Source: Devosia sp. A8/3-2
GTDB taxonomy: Bacteria; Pseudomonadota; Alphaproteobacteria; Rhizobiales; Devosiaceae
Assembly (NCBI GenBank): GCA_025452255.1
Contig: CP104974.1
Coordinates: 2,954,156-3,018,155, forward strand
Direction: 5' to 3'
DNA: 64,000 nt
The notes beneath the pieces were generated by a model. It had not been told where the DNA came from. It searched no databases and saw nothing but the letters and a program-made list of their open reading frames with translations. Every line of letters starts with the position of its first letter. Positions within the stretch are counted from its first letter, which is position 1. The translations under genes and the position numbers were made by a program. Shown here piece after piece: positions 19,010-31,088 of the stretch.

Positions 19010-19109
19010 GTGCCACGACCTCGTGGTTCGACGGGCTCACCATGAGGTCTACTGGGGCCGCATGGCTATCAGTAGACCTCATCCTGAGCTTGTCGAAGGA
19101 CGAGGTCGT
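19010..19109. repeat. Inverted intergenic repeat, family C
   Basis: Two inverted copies of a repeat. The left reads GCCACGACCTCGTGGTTCGA...CATGAGGTCTACTG; the right is the reverse complement AGTAGACCTCATCCTGAGCT followed by TGTCGAAGGACGAGGTCGTA. Related copies occur at 56325-56366 and, truncated, at 28052-28093 and about 41885. It lies between convergent genes and could form a long hairpin. Confidence 0.82.
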
Positions 19110-19110
19110 A

Positions 19111-19953
19111 CTACCGGTTCCGCAGGGACCACCACATCAGACGCGTGATTTTGCGCCAGTCTGTTTCCTCTGGAGCGGGGGTGAAGGCGCTATGGGGCGT
19201 GTTCAACTGTGCCAGTTGCGCTTTCAGCATCGCAATGGGCGCGAAGGCGGGCTTGAGTGGGCCCGGAAGTGCGGCGATGGCGGCTTCAGCCTTGGCGAGG
19301 TGGCCTTGGGCCAATTCAGTGATCTGGCCGAGGGCTTCGATCAGGCCTTCGCTTTCTCGGCCGGAGAAGATCTCGCGTTCCTGTACGCCATTGGCGGCGA
19401 AGATCGACCAAGGCAGCATGATGCGGCCTTGGGAGGCGGTGTAGCCGAAGGCGCGGAGATGACCGATCATGGCGTGGGCAACGCCCAGATGACCAGCGGC
19501 GTCGCCGGTTTCGACGGGCCCGCCATCATTGAGGATCATCGCCGCGAGCTGGTAGAGGGTCGAGGTGGTCTCGCCCGCGTAGCCCTCGAAGCTTTCGAGG
19601 TCCGGCATGGGATCGTCGTAGAGATCGAAGCGGCGGGCGGCGATCAGGCGCTGCAATGTGCCTGCGGGGATGCGGTAGCGCGCCATGGTGTCGAGCAAGG
19701 CATCGGCCACCGGGTTTTGCCTGACGTCGCCATGGCCTTGTCCCTCAACGGCATCGGCCCACCATTGCAGCCGGATTTCGCCGGGGGCAGGATTGGTGAC
19801 GCGGTCGCGCACCGAGGCGACGTCGGCATTGAAAGCGTAGAGCGCGGTGATGGCGTCGCGCCCTGCCCCGTTCAGCACCGTGGTGGCGAGATAGCGGTCG
19901 CGGTCATTGGTGCGCAAGTCTGCGGCGGCATGGGCGAAGCTGGTGGCAGCCAT
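19111..19953 (-). CDS. Phytoene/squalene synthase-like protein (NDUFAF6-like group)
   Basis: An intact 280-residue protein of the trans-isoprenyl diphosphate synthase fold. YAFNADVASVRDRV and GEIRLQWWADAVEG mark the group related to mitochondrial complex I assembly factor NDUFAF6, and HLGVAHAMIGHLRAFGYTA with GRIMLPWSIFAANG is the second half-site. The classical D-D-x-x-D metal motifs of true phytoene synthases are not conserved, so catalysis is doubtful. The ATG overlaps by one base the stop of the Mth938-like gene upstream (TGATG), so it is the distal member of a secDF-Mth938-synthase unit. Function unknown; a respiratory assembly role is speculation. Confidence 0.82.
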   Translation of the reverse strand: MAATSFAHAAADLRTNDRDRYLATTVLNGAGRDAITALYAFNADVASVRDRVTNPAPGEIRLQWWADAVEGQGHGDVRQNPVADALLDTMARYRIPAGTLQRLIAARRFDLYDDPMPDLESFEGYAGETTSTLYQLAAMILNDGGPVETGDAAGHLGVAHAMIGHLRAFGYTASQGRIMLPWSIFAANGVQEREIFSGRESEGLIEALGQITELAQGHLAKAEAAIAALPGPLKPAFAPIAMLKAQLAQLNTPHSAFTPAPEETDWRKITRLMWWSLRNR

Positions 19954-20337
19954 CAGCGCGCCCGATCCACGGCGATCAGGGCCGCAGCGACGGCGCGCTG
20001 CTCGGCGAACAGCACATTATAGGTGCGCACGGCCCTGCCGGTGCCAATGGCTTCTGACGATGACATTGCGCTCATGAAACGCCTGCCGGATGGCGGGGTC
20101 GAGCGCGGCAATATCATGGCCCGTGCCGATGAACAGCACATCGATATCGTCCGCAACGGCGAGTACCGGCGCCGAGCTTTCTAGCGTCAATTGCGCCGGG
20201 GCGGTGACGTCCCGAGCGAACATGCCGGTGGGCAGGCAGAGCAACGAGCCGCGATGCGACATGCCGGCAAAGCGGAAGCCGCTATTGCCATAGGCATCAA
20301 GGCCGACCTGCTCGGGATAATGTCCCGCCTCAATCAC
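19953..20337 (-). CDS. Mth938-like domain protein (DUF498)
   Basis: About 128 residues across one frameshift near 20055. It begins at a GTG (MIEAGHYPEQVGLDAYGNSG, FRFAGMSHRG) and contains LAVADDIDVLFIGTGHDIAA, the typical I-G-T-G core of Mth938/NDUFAF3-like proteins, ending GTGRAVRTYNVLFAEQRAVA. The family includes mitochondrial NDUFAF3, and here it sits next to an NDUFAF6-like gene and behind secDF, an order common in alphaproteobacteria. The GTG is three bases inside the end of secDF. Biochemical role unknown. Confidence 0.85.
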
Positions 20338-20339
20338 AG

Positions 20340-22892
20340 TTAGACGGCCGCGCCGTCAGCGGGCTTGCCCTTTTTGTCCGCGTCATCGGCGTCGCTACGC
20401 TGACTTGAGGCCGAAATTGATCAGGATCGGGCCGTTGACGATGATCGAGGAATACATGCCGACAAAGCAGCCGAAGGTCATGGCGATGGTGAAGCTGCGG
20501 ATGACTTCGCCACCGAAGATAACCAGCGGGATCAGCGCCAGGAACACGGTGAACTGGGTCAGCGTAGTGCGTACAATGGTCTGGTTGATCGACATATCGA
20601 TCAATTCCGGCAGCGGCATCTTGCGATGCTTGCGCAGGTTTTCGTGGACGCGGTCAGACACAACCACCGTTTCTGTTGAGCGACAGACCCACCAATGTCA
20701 GCACTGCCGCGATGGAGGTCAAATTGAACTCCAATCCGGTCAATGAGTAGAGCCCGATGGTCATGATGACGTCGTGCGTGGTGGTGGTGACGGCCGCCAA
20801 GGCGAATTGCCATTCGAAGCGGAACCAGATGTAAATCAGGATCGCAACGAGGGCGACGATGACCGCGATTGTGCCCTTCCATGCCAGTTCGCCCGACACG
20901 GTACCGCTAACGGCCTCGGTGCTGCGGATGGAGTAGTTTTCGCCCGAGAGCGCGTCTCGCACCTTGGACACGGCGATCTGGTCGGCGTCCCGGCCGCCTT
21001 CCTGCGCTTGAACGCGGACCAGCACGTCTTCGGGAGTGCCAAAACCCTGCACCCGGATTTCGCCGAGGTTGAGACCATCCAGCGTTTCGCGGATCTGCCC
21101 GACATCGGCCGGACCACCCTCATGCTGGACGACGATGGCCGTGCCACCGACGAAGTCGATGCCCGTGTTAAAGCCCTTGAAATAGGCCGAACCGATGGAG
21201 AGCACGCTGGCGACAATCGAGAAGGCGATCACATAGCGGCTGATCTTCATGAACGGGATTTTGGTCCCGTCGGGAACGAAGCGGAAATGCTGGATCTTGA
21301 GCGTCTTGGGGCGACGCGCGGAACCACAGGCCCACGAAGTACAGCGTGACCATATAGGAGGTGAACAGCGAGGTGAGAATGCCGAGCGCCGTGGTGACGG
21401 CAAAGCCCTGCACCGGGCCCGAGCCCGGAAGTAGAGCACAATGGCCGCGATCAACTGGGTCAAGTGGGAGTCGATAATGGTGCCCCGTGCCCGCTCAAAG
21501 CCCGCATTGATGGCCTGCAGCGGTGACCTGCCCGCCTTCTGCTCTTCGCGCATGCGTTCGTAGATCAACACGTTGGCGTCCACGGCCATGCCGATGGTGA
21601 GCACAATGCCGGCAATACCGGGTAGCGTCAGTGTTGCGCCCAGCATGGAGAGCGCGCCGAAGATCAGCACAATGTTGAGGATCAGCGAGATATTGGCGAA
21701 GATGCCGAACAGGCCATAGGCGATGACCATGAAGGCCACGACGAGAACCGACGCGACGACACCGGCGGTGAGGCCGTGCTGGATGGAGTCAGCGCCCGTG
21801 CTGGCATCGACGGTGCGTTCTTCAACAATATCGAGGCTGGCCGGCAGCGCGCCGGCGCGCAGCAGCACGGCGAGATCATTGGCCGACTGGGTGGTGAAAT
21901 TGCCGCTGATCTGGCCAGTGCCCCGGGTGATGGCCTGCTGGATGACGGGAGCGGTGATGACGGTGTTGTCGAGCACGATAGCGAAGCGCTGGCCGACATT
22001 AGCCGAAGTGATCTGGCTGAACGTCACTGCCCCGCGCGTATCGAAGCGAAAGCTGACCACGGGCATGGCGCGCTGCTGGTCGTAGCTGGGCTGGGCATCG
22101 ACGAGGGATTCGCCGCCAAGCGCCACATCTTCATAGAGCAGTTCGCTGCCGCCATCCCGGCTGGGCAGGATCATGGTGCCGGCGGGCAGGCCCCGGGCCT
22201 GCGCCGTCGCTGCGGACATACCGGGATAAACCATGTGGAAGGTCAGACGCGCGGTGCGCGAAATGATGTCCTTGAGGCGGGTGGAATCACCGAAACCAGG
22301 AACCCGGACCAGAATGCGGTTGGTGCCCTGACGCTGGATGGACGGCTCGGTGGTGCCCAGCTCGTCAATACGATTGCGAATGACTTCGATGGATTGCGCG
22401 ACCAGCGAGGAGGTGCGCTGGCTGATGCCATCGGGAGTCAGCGTGATGGTCAGCTTGCCATCGGGCGTTTCTGCCAAAGGCGAATTCATTGACGCCGCCG
22501 ACCGCGAACATGCCGTTGGAAACGGTGTTCTGCAGGCTTTCGATGAGCGTCTTGGCCTGTTCCTTCTGGCTCGGATCGGTCAGCTCGATGGCGATGGAAT
22601 TGGTCGCCGCATCGGTGGTGATCAGATTGCCGATGCCGTTCTGGCTGGCCAGAATATTGCGAGCATCGTGGCGCACACTTTGCAGGCGCTCGGTGACGAT
22701 GCCCTCTTCGCTGACCTGCAGCAGCAGGTGTGAACCGCCCTGCAGATCGAGACCCAGAACCACTGTTTGCTTGGGAAGCCAGCTCGGCCGTGCATCGCGC
22801 ACATCCTGTGGCAGGAAACTGGGAACGGCGAAAAGCACGCCCAGCAAAGCAACGATGGCGATGATGGCGGTTCGGATCGGCGAAAATTGCAT
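20340..22892 (-). CDS. secDF: Fused protein translocase subunit SecDF
   Basis: About 850 residues, the length of the fused SecDF of Hyphomicrobiales, which uses the proton gradient to pull proteins through SecYEG. The SecD part begins MQFSPIRTAIIAIVALLGVL and has VVLGLDLQGGSHLLL, then VIRNRIDELGTTEPSIQRQG and IVLTIGMAVDANVLIYERMR. One continuous frame crosses the junction (FVPDGTKIPFMKISRYVIAF) into SecF, with FNTGIDFVGG and GLEFNLTSIAAVLTLVG, and ends in VHENLRKHRKM and SINQTIVRTTLTQF. Breaks lie near 20400, 20675, 21315, 21425 and 22487. The corrected tail reads DADDADKKGKPADGAAV. yajC is 60 bases upstream. Confidence 0.95.
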
Positions 22893-22952
22893 CTGTGCAG
22901 TCCTAGAGGCAGAAAAGCCGGAGCCCTTGGGCTCCGGCACAGAATGCGCTGC

Positions 22953-23306
22953 TTACGCAGGCTTGTTGTCGTTGACCGGCTCGGCCTTGGAGCGCACGTC
23001 GGAAATCATGCCGCGCACCAGCTTCACCTTGACGCCCGTGGCGATCTCGACTTCGAGGTCTTCGCCATCAACAGCCTTGGTCACCTTGCCGACAATGCCG
23101 CCGGTGGTGACAACGGTGTCGCCGCGGCGGATGGCCGACAGCATGGCCTGCTGGGCCTTGAGGCGCTTCTGCTGCGGACGGAAAATCAGCAGCCAGAAAA
23201 TCACCACCAGCAGCAGGATGGGCATCAGCTGGATGAAAATATCGAGTCATGCCGCCACCGGCTGCGGGGCGCCGGCGGCCTGTGCATAAGCGGGCGTTAC
23301 AAACAT
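22953..23306 (-). CDS. yajC: Preprotein translocase accessory subunit YajC
   Basis: YajC, the small partner of SecDF. The start at 23306 gives MFVTPAYAQAAGAPQPVAA, typical of alphaproteobacterial YajC; after a frameshift near 23248 comes the single membrane helix MPILLLVVIFWLLIF and the basic RPQQKRLKAQQ. The SH3-like soluble part follows: GDTVVTTGGIVGKVTKAVDG and KLVRGMISDV. It heads the secDF-Mth938-synthase cluster. The 206-base gap to the divergent DUF815 gene has no clear motif. Confidence 0.95.
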
Positions 23307-23512
23307 GAAGTGTGCTCCTTATCTTTTCTTTTTAACTTGTGGAGGGGTCAGCGCCAGAAACCGGCATCGTACAGCGATGCAAGTGGACGCATATGGGCCT
23401 GACTGCACTTGCGCCCCGGTCAAAATCAGCGCGGACTATACATTTGCACCCTAGCGATTGCAAAGGCATTCGTGGAGCCGCAAATTGCCGCGCCGACGAC
23501 GAGGATAAAGAC

Positions 23513-24385
23513 TTGAAGAGCAAAGACCAACTCACTGAAATTGCTGCATCCCCGGCCCAGATTGCCCGCTCGCTGGAGGCTCTGGCGCCGGCCGCGCCGA
23601 GCGCTGCGCCGACACTGGGCAGCGAGGATGCCTATCATTGGGATGGCGATGCCGGATTCTTGATGGCTGTGCCCAAGGTGGCCCGGGTGCCGCTGGGCAT
23701 GCTTAAGGGAATCGACCGAGTGCAGGATATCCTTCTCAAGAACACCGAGCAGTTCGCGCGGGGCCATGGCGCCAATAATGCGCTGCTTTGGGGTGCGCAG
23801 GGCATGGGCAAGAGCTCGCTGGTCAAGGCCATCCATGGCGACATCACGGGCGCGCGGGATTTGAGCGCCCGGTGCTGATCGAGATTGCGCGGGAGGACCT
23901 TGAGACCCTCCCTGCCCTGATGCGGCTGATCGGCAAGGAGACGGCGCGGTTCATCGTATTCTGCGACGACCTGAGTTTTGATAGCGGGGAGACCAGCTAC
24001 AAGTCGCTTAAGACGATCCTCGACGGCGGGCTCTGAGGGGCGGCCGGACAATGTGCTGTTCTATGCCACCTCCAACCGCCGCCATCTGATGCCGCGCGAC
24101 ATGATCGAGAATGAACGCTCGACGGCGATCAATCCCGGCGAGGCGGTGGAGGAGAAGGTATCGCTATCGGACCGGTTTGGGCTGTGGCTGGGCTTCCACA
24201 ATTGCGACCAGCCGACGTTTCTCGCCATGGTACAGGCCTATGCCGACCATTATGGGCTTGGGCTGGACGAGGAGACGCTGCGGGCGCGGGCGATTGAATG
24301 GTCGGCGACGCGTGGCGCTCGATCGGGGCGTGTGGCGATACAGCTGGTGCGGACGCTGGCGGGGGAGATGGGGAAGGCAGTTTAG
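23513..24385 (+). CDS. DUF815-family AAA ATPase
   Basis: About 290 residues, the normal length of DUF815 ATPases, joined across breaks near 23862 and 24033. It carries LLWGAQGMGKSSLVKAIHGD (Walker A), PVLIEIAREDLETLPALMRL, RFIVFCDDLSFDSGETSYKS (Walker B region), NVLFYATSNRRHLMPRDM and LSDRFGLWLGFHNC. A TTG at 23513 gives the expected N-terminus. The family is widespread in proteobacteria without an established job. Here it converges on the LysM/LytM lipoprotein gene and faces yajC, a common alphaproteobacterial order. Confidence 0.9.
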
Positions 24386-24406
24386 CCGCGCCCTACCCCC
24401 ACAAAC

Positions 24407-24434
24407 AAAAATCCCCGCCGAGGCGGGGATTTTT
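24407..24434. terminator. Bidirectional terminator
   Basis: A stem ATCCCCGCC (24411-24419) / GGCGGGGAT (24422-24430) extended by AAAA on the left and TTTT on the right. It lies between the convergent DUF815 and LysM/LytM genes and suits both. Confidence 0.85.
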
Positions 24435-24453
24435 ATGATTGGTATCGTCGCGC

Positions 24454-25675
24454 TTAGCTGGCAAGCAGCGGCATGGGATCGACCGGCGTGGCGCCCTTGC
24501 GCAATTCGAAGTGGAGCTGCGGCTGGGTGACCGAACCGGTCATGCCGGCGGCGCCGATCGTGTCGCCACGACCGACGGTGGCGCCCTTAGCGACGCTCAT
24601 CGACTTGAGGTGGGCATAGGCGGAGACGTAGCCATTGGGGTGGCGGATCAGGATCAGGTTGCCATAACCCTCGACGCCGGAACCGACATAGATCACCGTG
24701 CCATTTTCGGTAGCCTTGATCGCACTGCCTTCGGCGGCTTCGATATTGATGCCGGTGCCGCGCGAAGAGGCGAAATCGGTCAGCACGCGACCGCTAACGG
24801 GCCAGCGGAACTTGGTATTGCCCGACATAGCAGGTCTGGCGGCCGGCACATTGGCGACTCGGGTGGGCGCCGGTGCCGGAGCAGCCTGCTGCGGAGCCGG
24901 AGTGGGCGTTGTCGTGGCCTGCAAAATATTGGGCGCAGCGGCGGGCAAGGTCTGCTGCAGCGGGGCGGGCGCCGGATTGGTCGACGCGACCTGAACCGGT
25001 GCGGGTGCCTTGGTGGCGAGCAGATCGGCACGGCCCGGAATGATGACCTTCTGACCCACCACAATCTTGTCGGGGGAGGACAACCCATTAGCCAGTACGA
25101 GGGCCTGAGTGGTCACGTCATAGCGGCGGGCGATGGTATAAAGCGACTCGCCGCCGGCAATGGTGTGGGTGAACGTACCGCCAGTGGCGGCCGGTGCGAC
25201 CGTGGGGACGGCGCTGTTGGTCGGCAGTGTGCCGAGCGTGGAAGGCGACGGCATCAGGGCCGCCGCAGCGAAGGCGGGCTGAGCTTGCATGGCTGGCTGG
25301 GATCCCATTGGAGACGGAGAACTCAATACAGGAAGGTCTTGGGACTGCACGGTGGGCGTGGTGCCCATCGTGGTAACTGGCGCCATTGGCGCAAGCGGCT
25401 GAGTGTAACCCGTCTGGACCGGCGAATTCCAACCACCGCCGACATTGGCGGGCGGCAGGAACTGGTTCTCGGCAACCTGCAGGCGCACCGAGGCTGGACG
25501 GCATGGGCTGGGTATAACTGGAAGGAGAGCTCTGCGGCACAGAGGCTGTCGTCGTCTGATCGCCGAATGTACGGCTCCCAAAGCTGGAACAACCGGAAAG
25601 GGCGACAGCGGCGGCCACCGTGCCAACCATCGCAACAGCACCTTTCGGTGCCCGACGGGATACGCGGATACTCAT
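24454..25675 (-). CDS. LysM/LytM lipoprotein, NlpD/DipM-like, degenerate LytM site
   Basis: About 406 residues. MSIRVSRRAPKGAVAMV leads to the lipobox VALSGC. After a frameshift near 25500 come a disordered P/Q/T-rich stretch, one LysM (HTIAGGESLYTIARRYDVTT...VVGQKVIIPG), an A/P-rich linker and a C-terminal LytM (M23) domain. That domain reads GTGINIEAAEGSAIKATENG where active enzymes have H-x-G-x-D; the HLH-type end survives as LHFELRKG. It is therefore probably an activator of division amidases rather than an enzyme, like NlpD/EnvC and Caulobacter DipM. It lies 180 bases from surE with no pcm gene between. Confidence 0.88.
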
Positions 25676-25855
25676 CAGCTCACTCGTACGCAGGTACTCA
25701 ACACGAATTTGAGACTAAGCCGGTAAGGTAAAGACGAGTTTAAAGCCGATGCGATTTGAGCAAAATCGGATGGGGTGGATTCTGGATTGGGTAAGGTTAA
25801 GAAGCGGGGGCTGAGATGGGGCCCTGAGCGGTTCACGTGGCCCGACCGCTTCGGC

Positions 25856-27954
<2,099 letters not shown>

Positions 27955-28051
27955 CGGTTGATACGGGACGTCGCCCGCCTCTCTGGTTGCAGGGGCTAGG
28001 TGGCTGGGGCCTGATGGCGCGCCCAAGAAACCATCAGGGCATGGCAGAACG

Positions 28052-28093
28052 CTGCCACGACCTCCCTCCGTCGCAACGCGCAGGACGAGGTCC
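28052..28093. repeat. Truncated family C repeat
   Basis: CTGCCACGACCTCCCTCCGT ... CAGGACGAGGTCCG resembles the outer arms of the family C repeat seen at 19010 and 56325, with a different centre. It lies in the 27955-28105 gap between serS and tatC, where nothing else is recognised. Confidence 0.45.
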
Positions 28094-28105
28094 GTAAATT
28101 TGATC

Positions 28106-28931
28106 CTAGGACGACGACTCGTCGGTCAGATCGGTCGCAGAAGATGCAGCAGCCGCTGCGGCATGCGCTGACGCTCGACCATGCGCACGGACAGGATCGA
28201 GAGTTCGTAGAGCAGGTACATGGGGACGGCAAGACCGATCTGGGAAATCGGATCGGGGGGCGTGATGAGCGCGGCAAACACCAGAATGGCGACAATAGCG
28301 TAGCGGCGGCCCTTCTTGAGCATGTCCACATGCACAAGATCGATCTGCGCGAGCAGGGTCAGCACCACGGGCAGCTGGAAACAGGCGCCGAAAGCCGGGA
28401 TCAGCAGCATGGCCGTGCCAAGATACTCGGACACGCTGGTCAGCATCTTGATGTCGTCGGTCTGCATGCTGGCGAAGAAATGCAGCGCCATGGGCAGCAC
28501 AACGAAATAGACGAGAGCCGCGCCGGCAATGAAGAAGATCGGCGTGGCAACGAGATAGGGAATGAACGCCTTGCGTTCATGCTTATAAAGGCCCGGCGCC
28601 ACGAACATGTAGATCTGGCTGGCGACCACGGGGAAGCCGAGGAAAATGGCGCCGAACAGGGCAACGTTCAGATAGGTGAAGAACAATTCTGGGGCGCTGT
28701 ATAGATCAGCTCGGCATTAGGAATGGCCCGCAGATAGGGGATCAGCAGCGCATCGTAAATGTTGCGCGCGAAGATGAAGCAGATGACCATCAGCACGATG
28801 ATGGCGACTGCCGAATAGATCAGCCGTTTGCGCAGCTCGACCAGATGTTCGAGGAGCGGGGCTTCGCTACCGGCCAGTTCGTCTTCGGCGGGCTTGCTCT
28901 TGTCTTCGATCTGCGGAGTGGCGTCGGCCAT
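28106..28931 (-). CDS. tatC: Twin-arginine translocase subunit TatC
   Basis: TatC, the six-helix receptor of the Tat export pathway for folded proteins. The first frame has EAPLLEHLVELRKRLIYSAV (conserved H-L-x-E-L-R-x-R); after a break near 28690 come FFTYLNVALFGAIFLGFPVV, APGLYKHERKAFIPY and FGACFQLPVVLTLLAQIDLV. The frame ends QRMPQRLLHLLRPI, but shifting near 28175 gives an alanine-rich tail, SSATDLTDESSS, ending at 28106, which looks more natural. It is the last gene of tatABC; the start at 28931 lies four bases from the end of tatB. Confidence 0.95.
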
Positions 28932-28934
28932 GGT

Positions 28935-29654
28935 CTATTGGTTTCCGGCTTTCGCTTCGATTGCGGGCGGCTTGGGCTTGGCGGCGGCTTTAGGCTTCGC
29001 TGCAGCTTTGGGTTTTGCCGTTGCTGCCGGCTTGGCGGCCACGCGTTTGGCCGGGGTCGGCTTGGCCTCGGCTGGTGCGGCGACTTCGGCAACAGTAGGC
29101 TTGGCGGCCGTTTTGCGCACGACCGGCTTTTTGGGAGCTGCCGCTTTGGCGGTCTCGGTCGGCAAAGGCGCCAATTGCGTGGTGATCACCGGGCGGGTCG
29201 GCGCGGCTTTCGCCTTGACGGGAGCCTTGGGTTTGGTCGGAGCCTTGGTGGGCGCGGCAACTGGCTCTGTGGTGGTCATCAGCGGGGCGGGAGCAGCGGC
29301 AGGCGCCGCGATGCCAGCGGCGGCCTTGATCTCATCCACCACGCTTTCGACCTTCGGATCGGCCGGCTTGATAATGCCGCTCGGCTTCTGCCCGGTCGGG
29401 GTGATGGTGTTGAATTCGCGCCGGATTTCCTCGGCGGTCTTCTTGAGCGGGCTGGTCAGCGAATTGCGCAGATTGCGCACTTCATCGAGACCGGTGGTCT
29501 TGTTGATCTCGCGCTGGAACTCATTGCCCATGCGGCGAATTTGGCCGATCACCTTGCCGACGCGGTTCATCACCACAGGCAAGTCTTTGGGGCCGATGAA
29601 AATCAGCGCCGCAAGACCGATGACCAGCATCTCTGTCCAGCCCAAGCCGAGCAT
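28935..29654 (-). CDS. tatB: Sec-independent translocase subunit TatB
   Basis: TatB, 239 residues. MLGLGWTEMLVIGLAALIFI gives the single membrane helix, and GPKDLPVVMNRVGKVIGQIR the hinge and amphipathic helix. From about residue 95 to the end the protein is an alanine/lysine/proline-rich tail with repeated KPKAAAKPK units. TatB forms the substrate-recognition complex with TatC. The tail is longer than in E. coli TatB (171 residues), but long tails are common in alphaproteobacteria. It lies between tatA and tatC. Confidence 0.95.
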   Translation of the reverse strand: MLGLGWTEMLVIGLAALIFIGPKDLPVVMNRVGKVIGQIRRMGNEFQREINKTTGLDEVRNLRNSLTSPLKKTAEEIRREFNTITPTGQKPSGIIKPADPKVESVVDEIKAAAGIAAPAAAPAPLMTTTEPVAAPTKAPTKPKAPVKAKAAPTRPVITTQLAPLPTETAKAAAPKKPVVRKTAAKPTVAEVAAPAEAKPTPAKRVAAKPAATAKPKAAAKPKAAAKPKPPAIEAKAGNQ

Positions 29655-29711
29655 AGTGTTCTATTCCTTAGAAGGCAGCGCGGCCCTTGGGCCGCAGCGA
29701 GCAGGACGCGA

Positions 29712-29927
29712 TCAGGCGTCCTTGCTACGGTCTACTTCGCGAGCGTCGACATCAGCTGACGTGGTAACCCGTTCCGCCGGCTTGGTCTCTTCATCGCGCA
29801 TGCCCTTCTGGAAGGCTTTGATGCCGGAGGCGACTTCACCCATCATTCCGGAAATCTTGCCGCGGCCGAACAACAGCACGACAACAACGGCGATAACGAG
29901 AATGCCCCAAATTCTCGGCGCGTGCAT
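29712..29927 (-). CDS. tatA: Sec-independent translocase subunit TatA
   Basis: A 71-residue TatA, the pore-forming subunit. [20 protein letters not shown] gives the membrane helix, [20 protein letters not shown] the conserved F-G-R-G-K hinge and amphipathic helix, followed by an acidic/basic tail. It is the first gene of tatABC. Confidence 0.95.
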   Translation of the reverse strand: MHAPRIWGILVIAVVVVLLFGRGKISGMMGEVASGIKAFQKGMRDEETKPAERVTTSADVDAREVDRSKDA

Positions 29928-29986
29928 ATTGGACTCCCTAGACTTTTCAGACGCGTGACACGCGATAGATATAGCGAGAAATAGGT

Positions 29987-31088
29987 TTAATCTCGGCCAA
30001 ACACAAGAACGTGTTCCTCGTTGAGGTTCACGAAGACGTCTTGGCCCACAGCAATGTCGGCTCTGGCGGGCTGGCGCAGAACCAATGGCGCCTCAATCCC
30101 GTTCACTTTGACCTCGCAGATATCGATGCCGATGGCGTCGCGCTTGGCGACTGGGCGGCCCGGCGTACCGGGGCCGGTAATGGATAGATCGGCACCGCCG
30201 GTGGGGCGGATGGCGATGGTGACGGCTGCACCATCGGCCGGGCCCGGCGTTGCAACAGGGCCCAAAGGCGTGAGCGCGCGGCCATTGACGACGATGGACT
30301 CGATTTCGCTGAGCGGAGAAAAGAAGCGCGGCGCTGAGATCGACGGGGTGGCGATAGATTTCGGCGGCGGTACCGATCTGCGCGATGCGGCCGTGACGTA
30401 GCAAAGCGACGCGGTCGCCCATGACCATGGCTTCCTCGGGATCGTGCGTGACGACCGGGCTTGTGGCGTGGGTTTCGCGGAGTACGGCGAGCGTTTCTTC
30501 GCGCACCGTTTCACGCAATCGTGCATCGAGACTGGAGAAAGGCTCGTCGAGCAGGAGCACTGCCGGGCGCGGCGCGACGCTGCGGGCCGAGGCCGAGCGT
30601 TGCTGCTGGCCGCCCGAAAGCATGTGGGGATAGTCGGCTTCACGGGCGCTGAGGCCGACGCGGTGCAGGGCTGCGCGGGCTCGGGCGAGGGCGGCGGAGC
30701 GGCCGAGACGGCGCAGGCCGAAGAGGACGTTTTGCAGCACGGTGAGATGCGGGAAGAGCGCAAAGTCTTGAAACATCAGACCAATTCCGCGCTTGTCCGG
30801 TGAGATATTGGTGCCGGGGGCGGACATCGTCTGGCCGTTGATCAGCAAGGCGCCAGCATGAACGGGCTGGATGCCGGCGGCGACGCGCAGGGCGGTGGAT
30901 TTGCCGGAACCTGATTCCCCAAGCAGGCAGACGATCTCGCCGGGTTCGAGGCGGAGGGAGAACTGGTCGAGCACTACCCTGCCCCCGAGATGGACGGAAA
31001 CCTCGGCGAATTCGAGGGTGGCGGCGAAGCTGACGCCGGCGGTGCCGCGGGCGCCCCAGCTGCGCAGTTCGGTGGCGTTATTCGGCAC
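29987..31088 (-). CDS. Orphan ABC transporter ATP-binding protein with TOBE domain
   Basis: About 365 residues across a break near 30340. Walker A is GESGSGKST, the Q-loop [10 protein letters not shown], the signature [19 protein letters not shown] (the usual V/L-A-L-A-R-A is replaced by S-A-S-A-R-S), Walker [13 protein letters not shown] and the H-loop VTHDPEEAM. The C-terminal part ([15 protein letters not shown] and following) is a TOBE-like domain as in FbpC, PotA or ModC importers. No permease or binding protein is adjacent. The GTG at 31088 overlaps the scpB stop (TAGTG), tying it to the scpAB transcript. The substrate is unknown. Confidence 0.85.

Noticed and set aside
19042-20022. A 326-codon plus-strand frame opposite the phytoene-synthase-like gene
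   Set aside because: It overlaps a repeat and a conserved minus-strand gene; translated sequence shows no family features.
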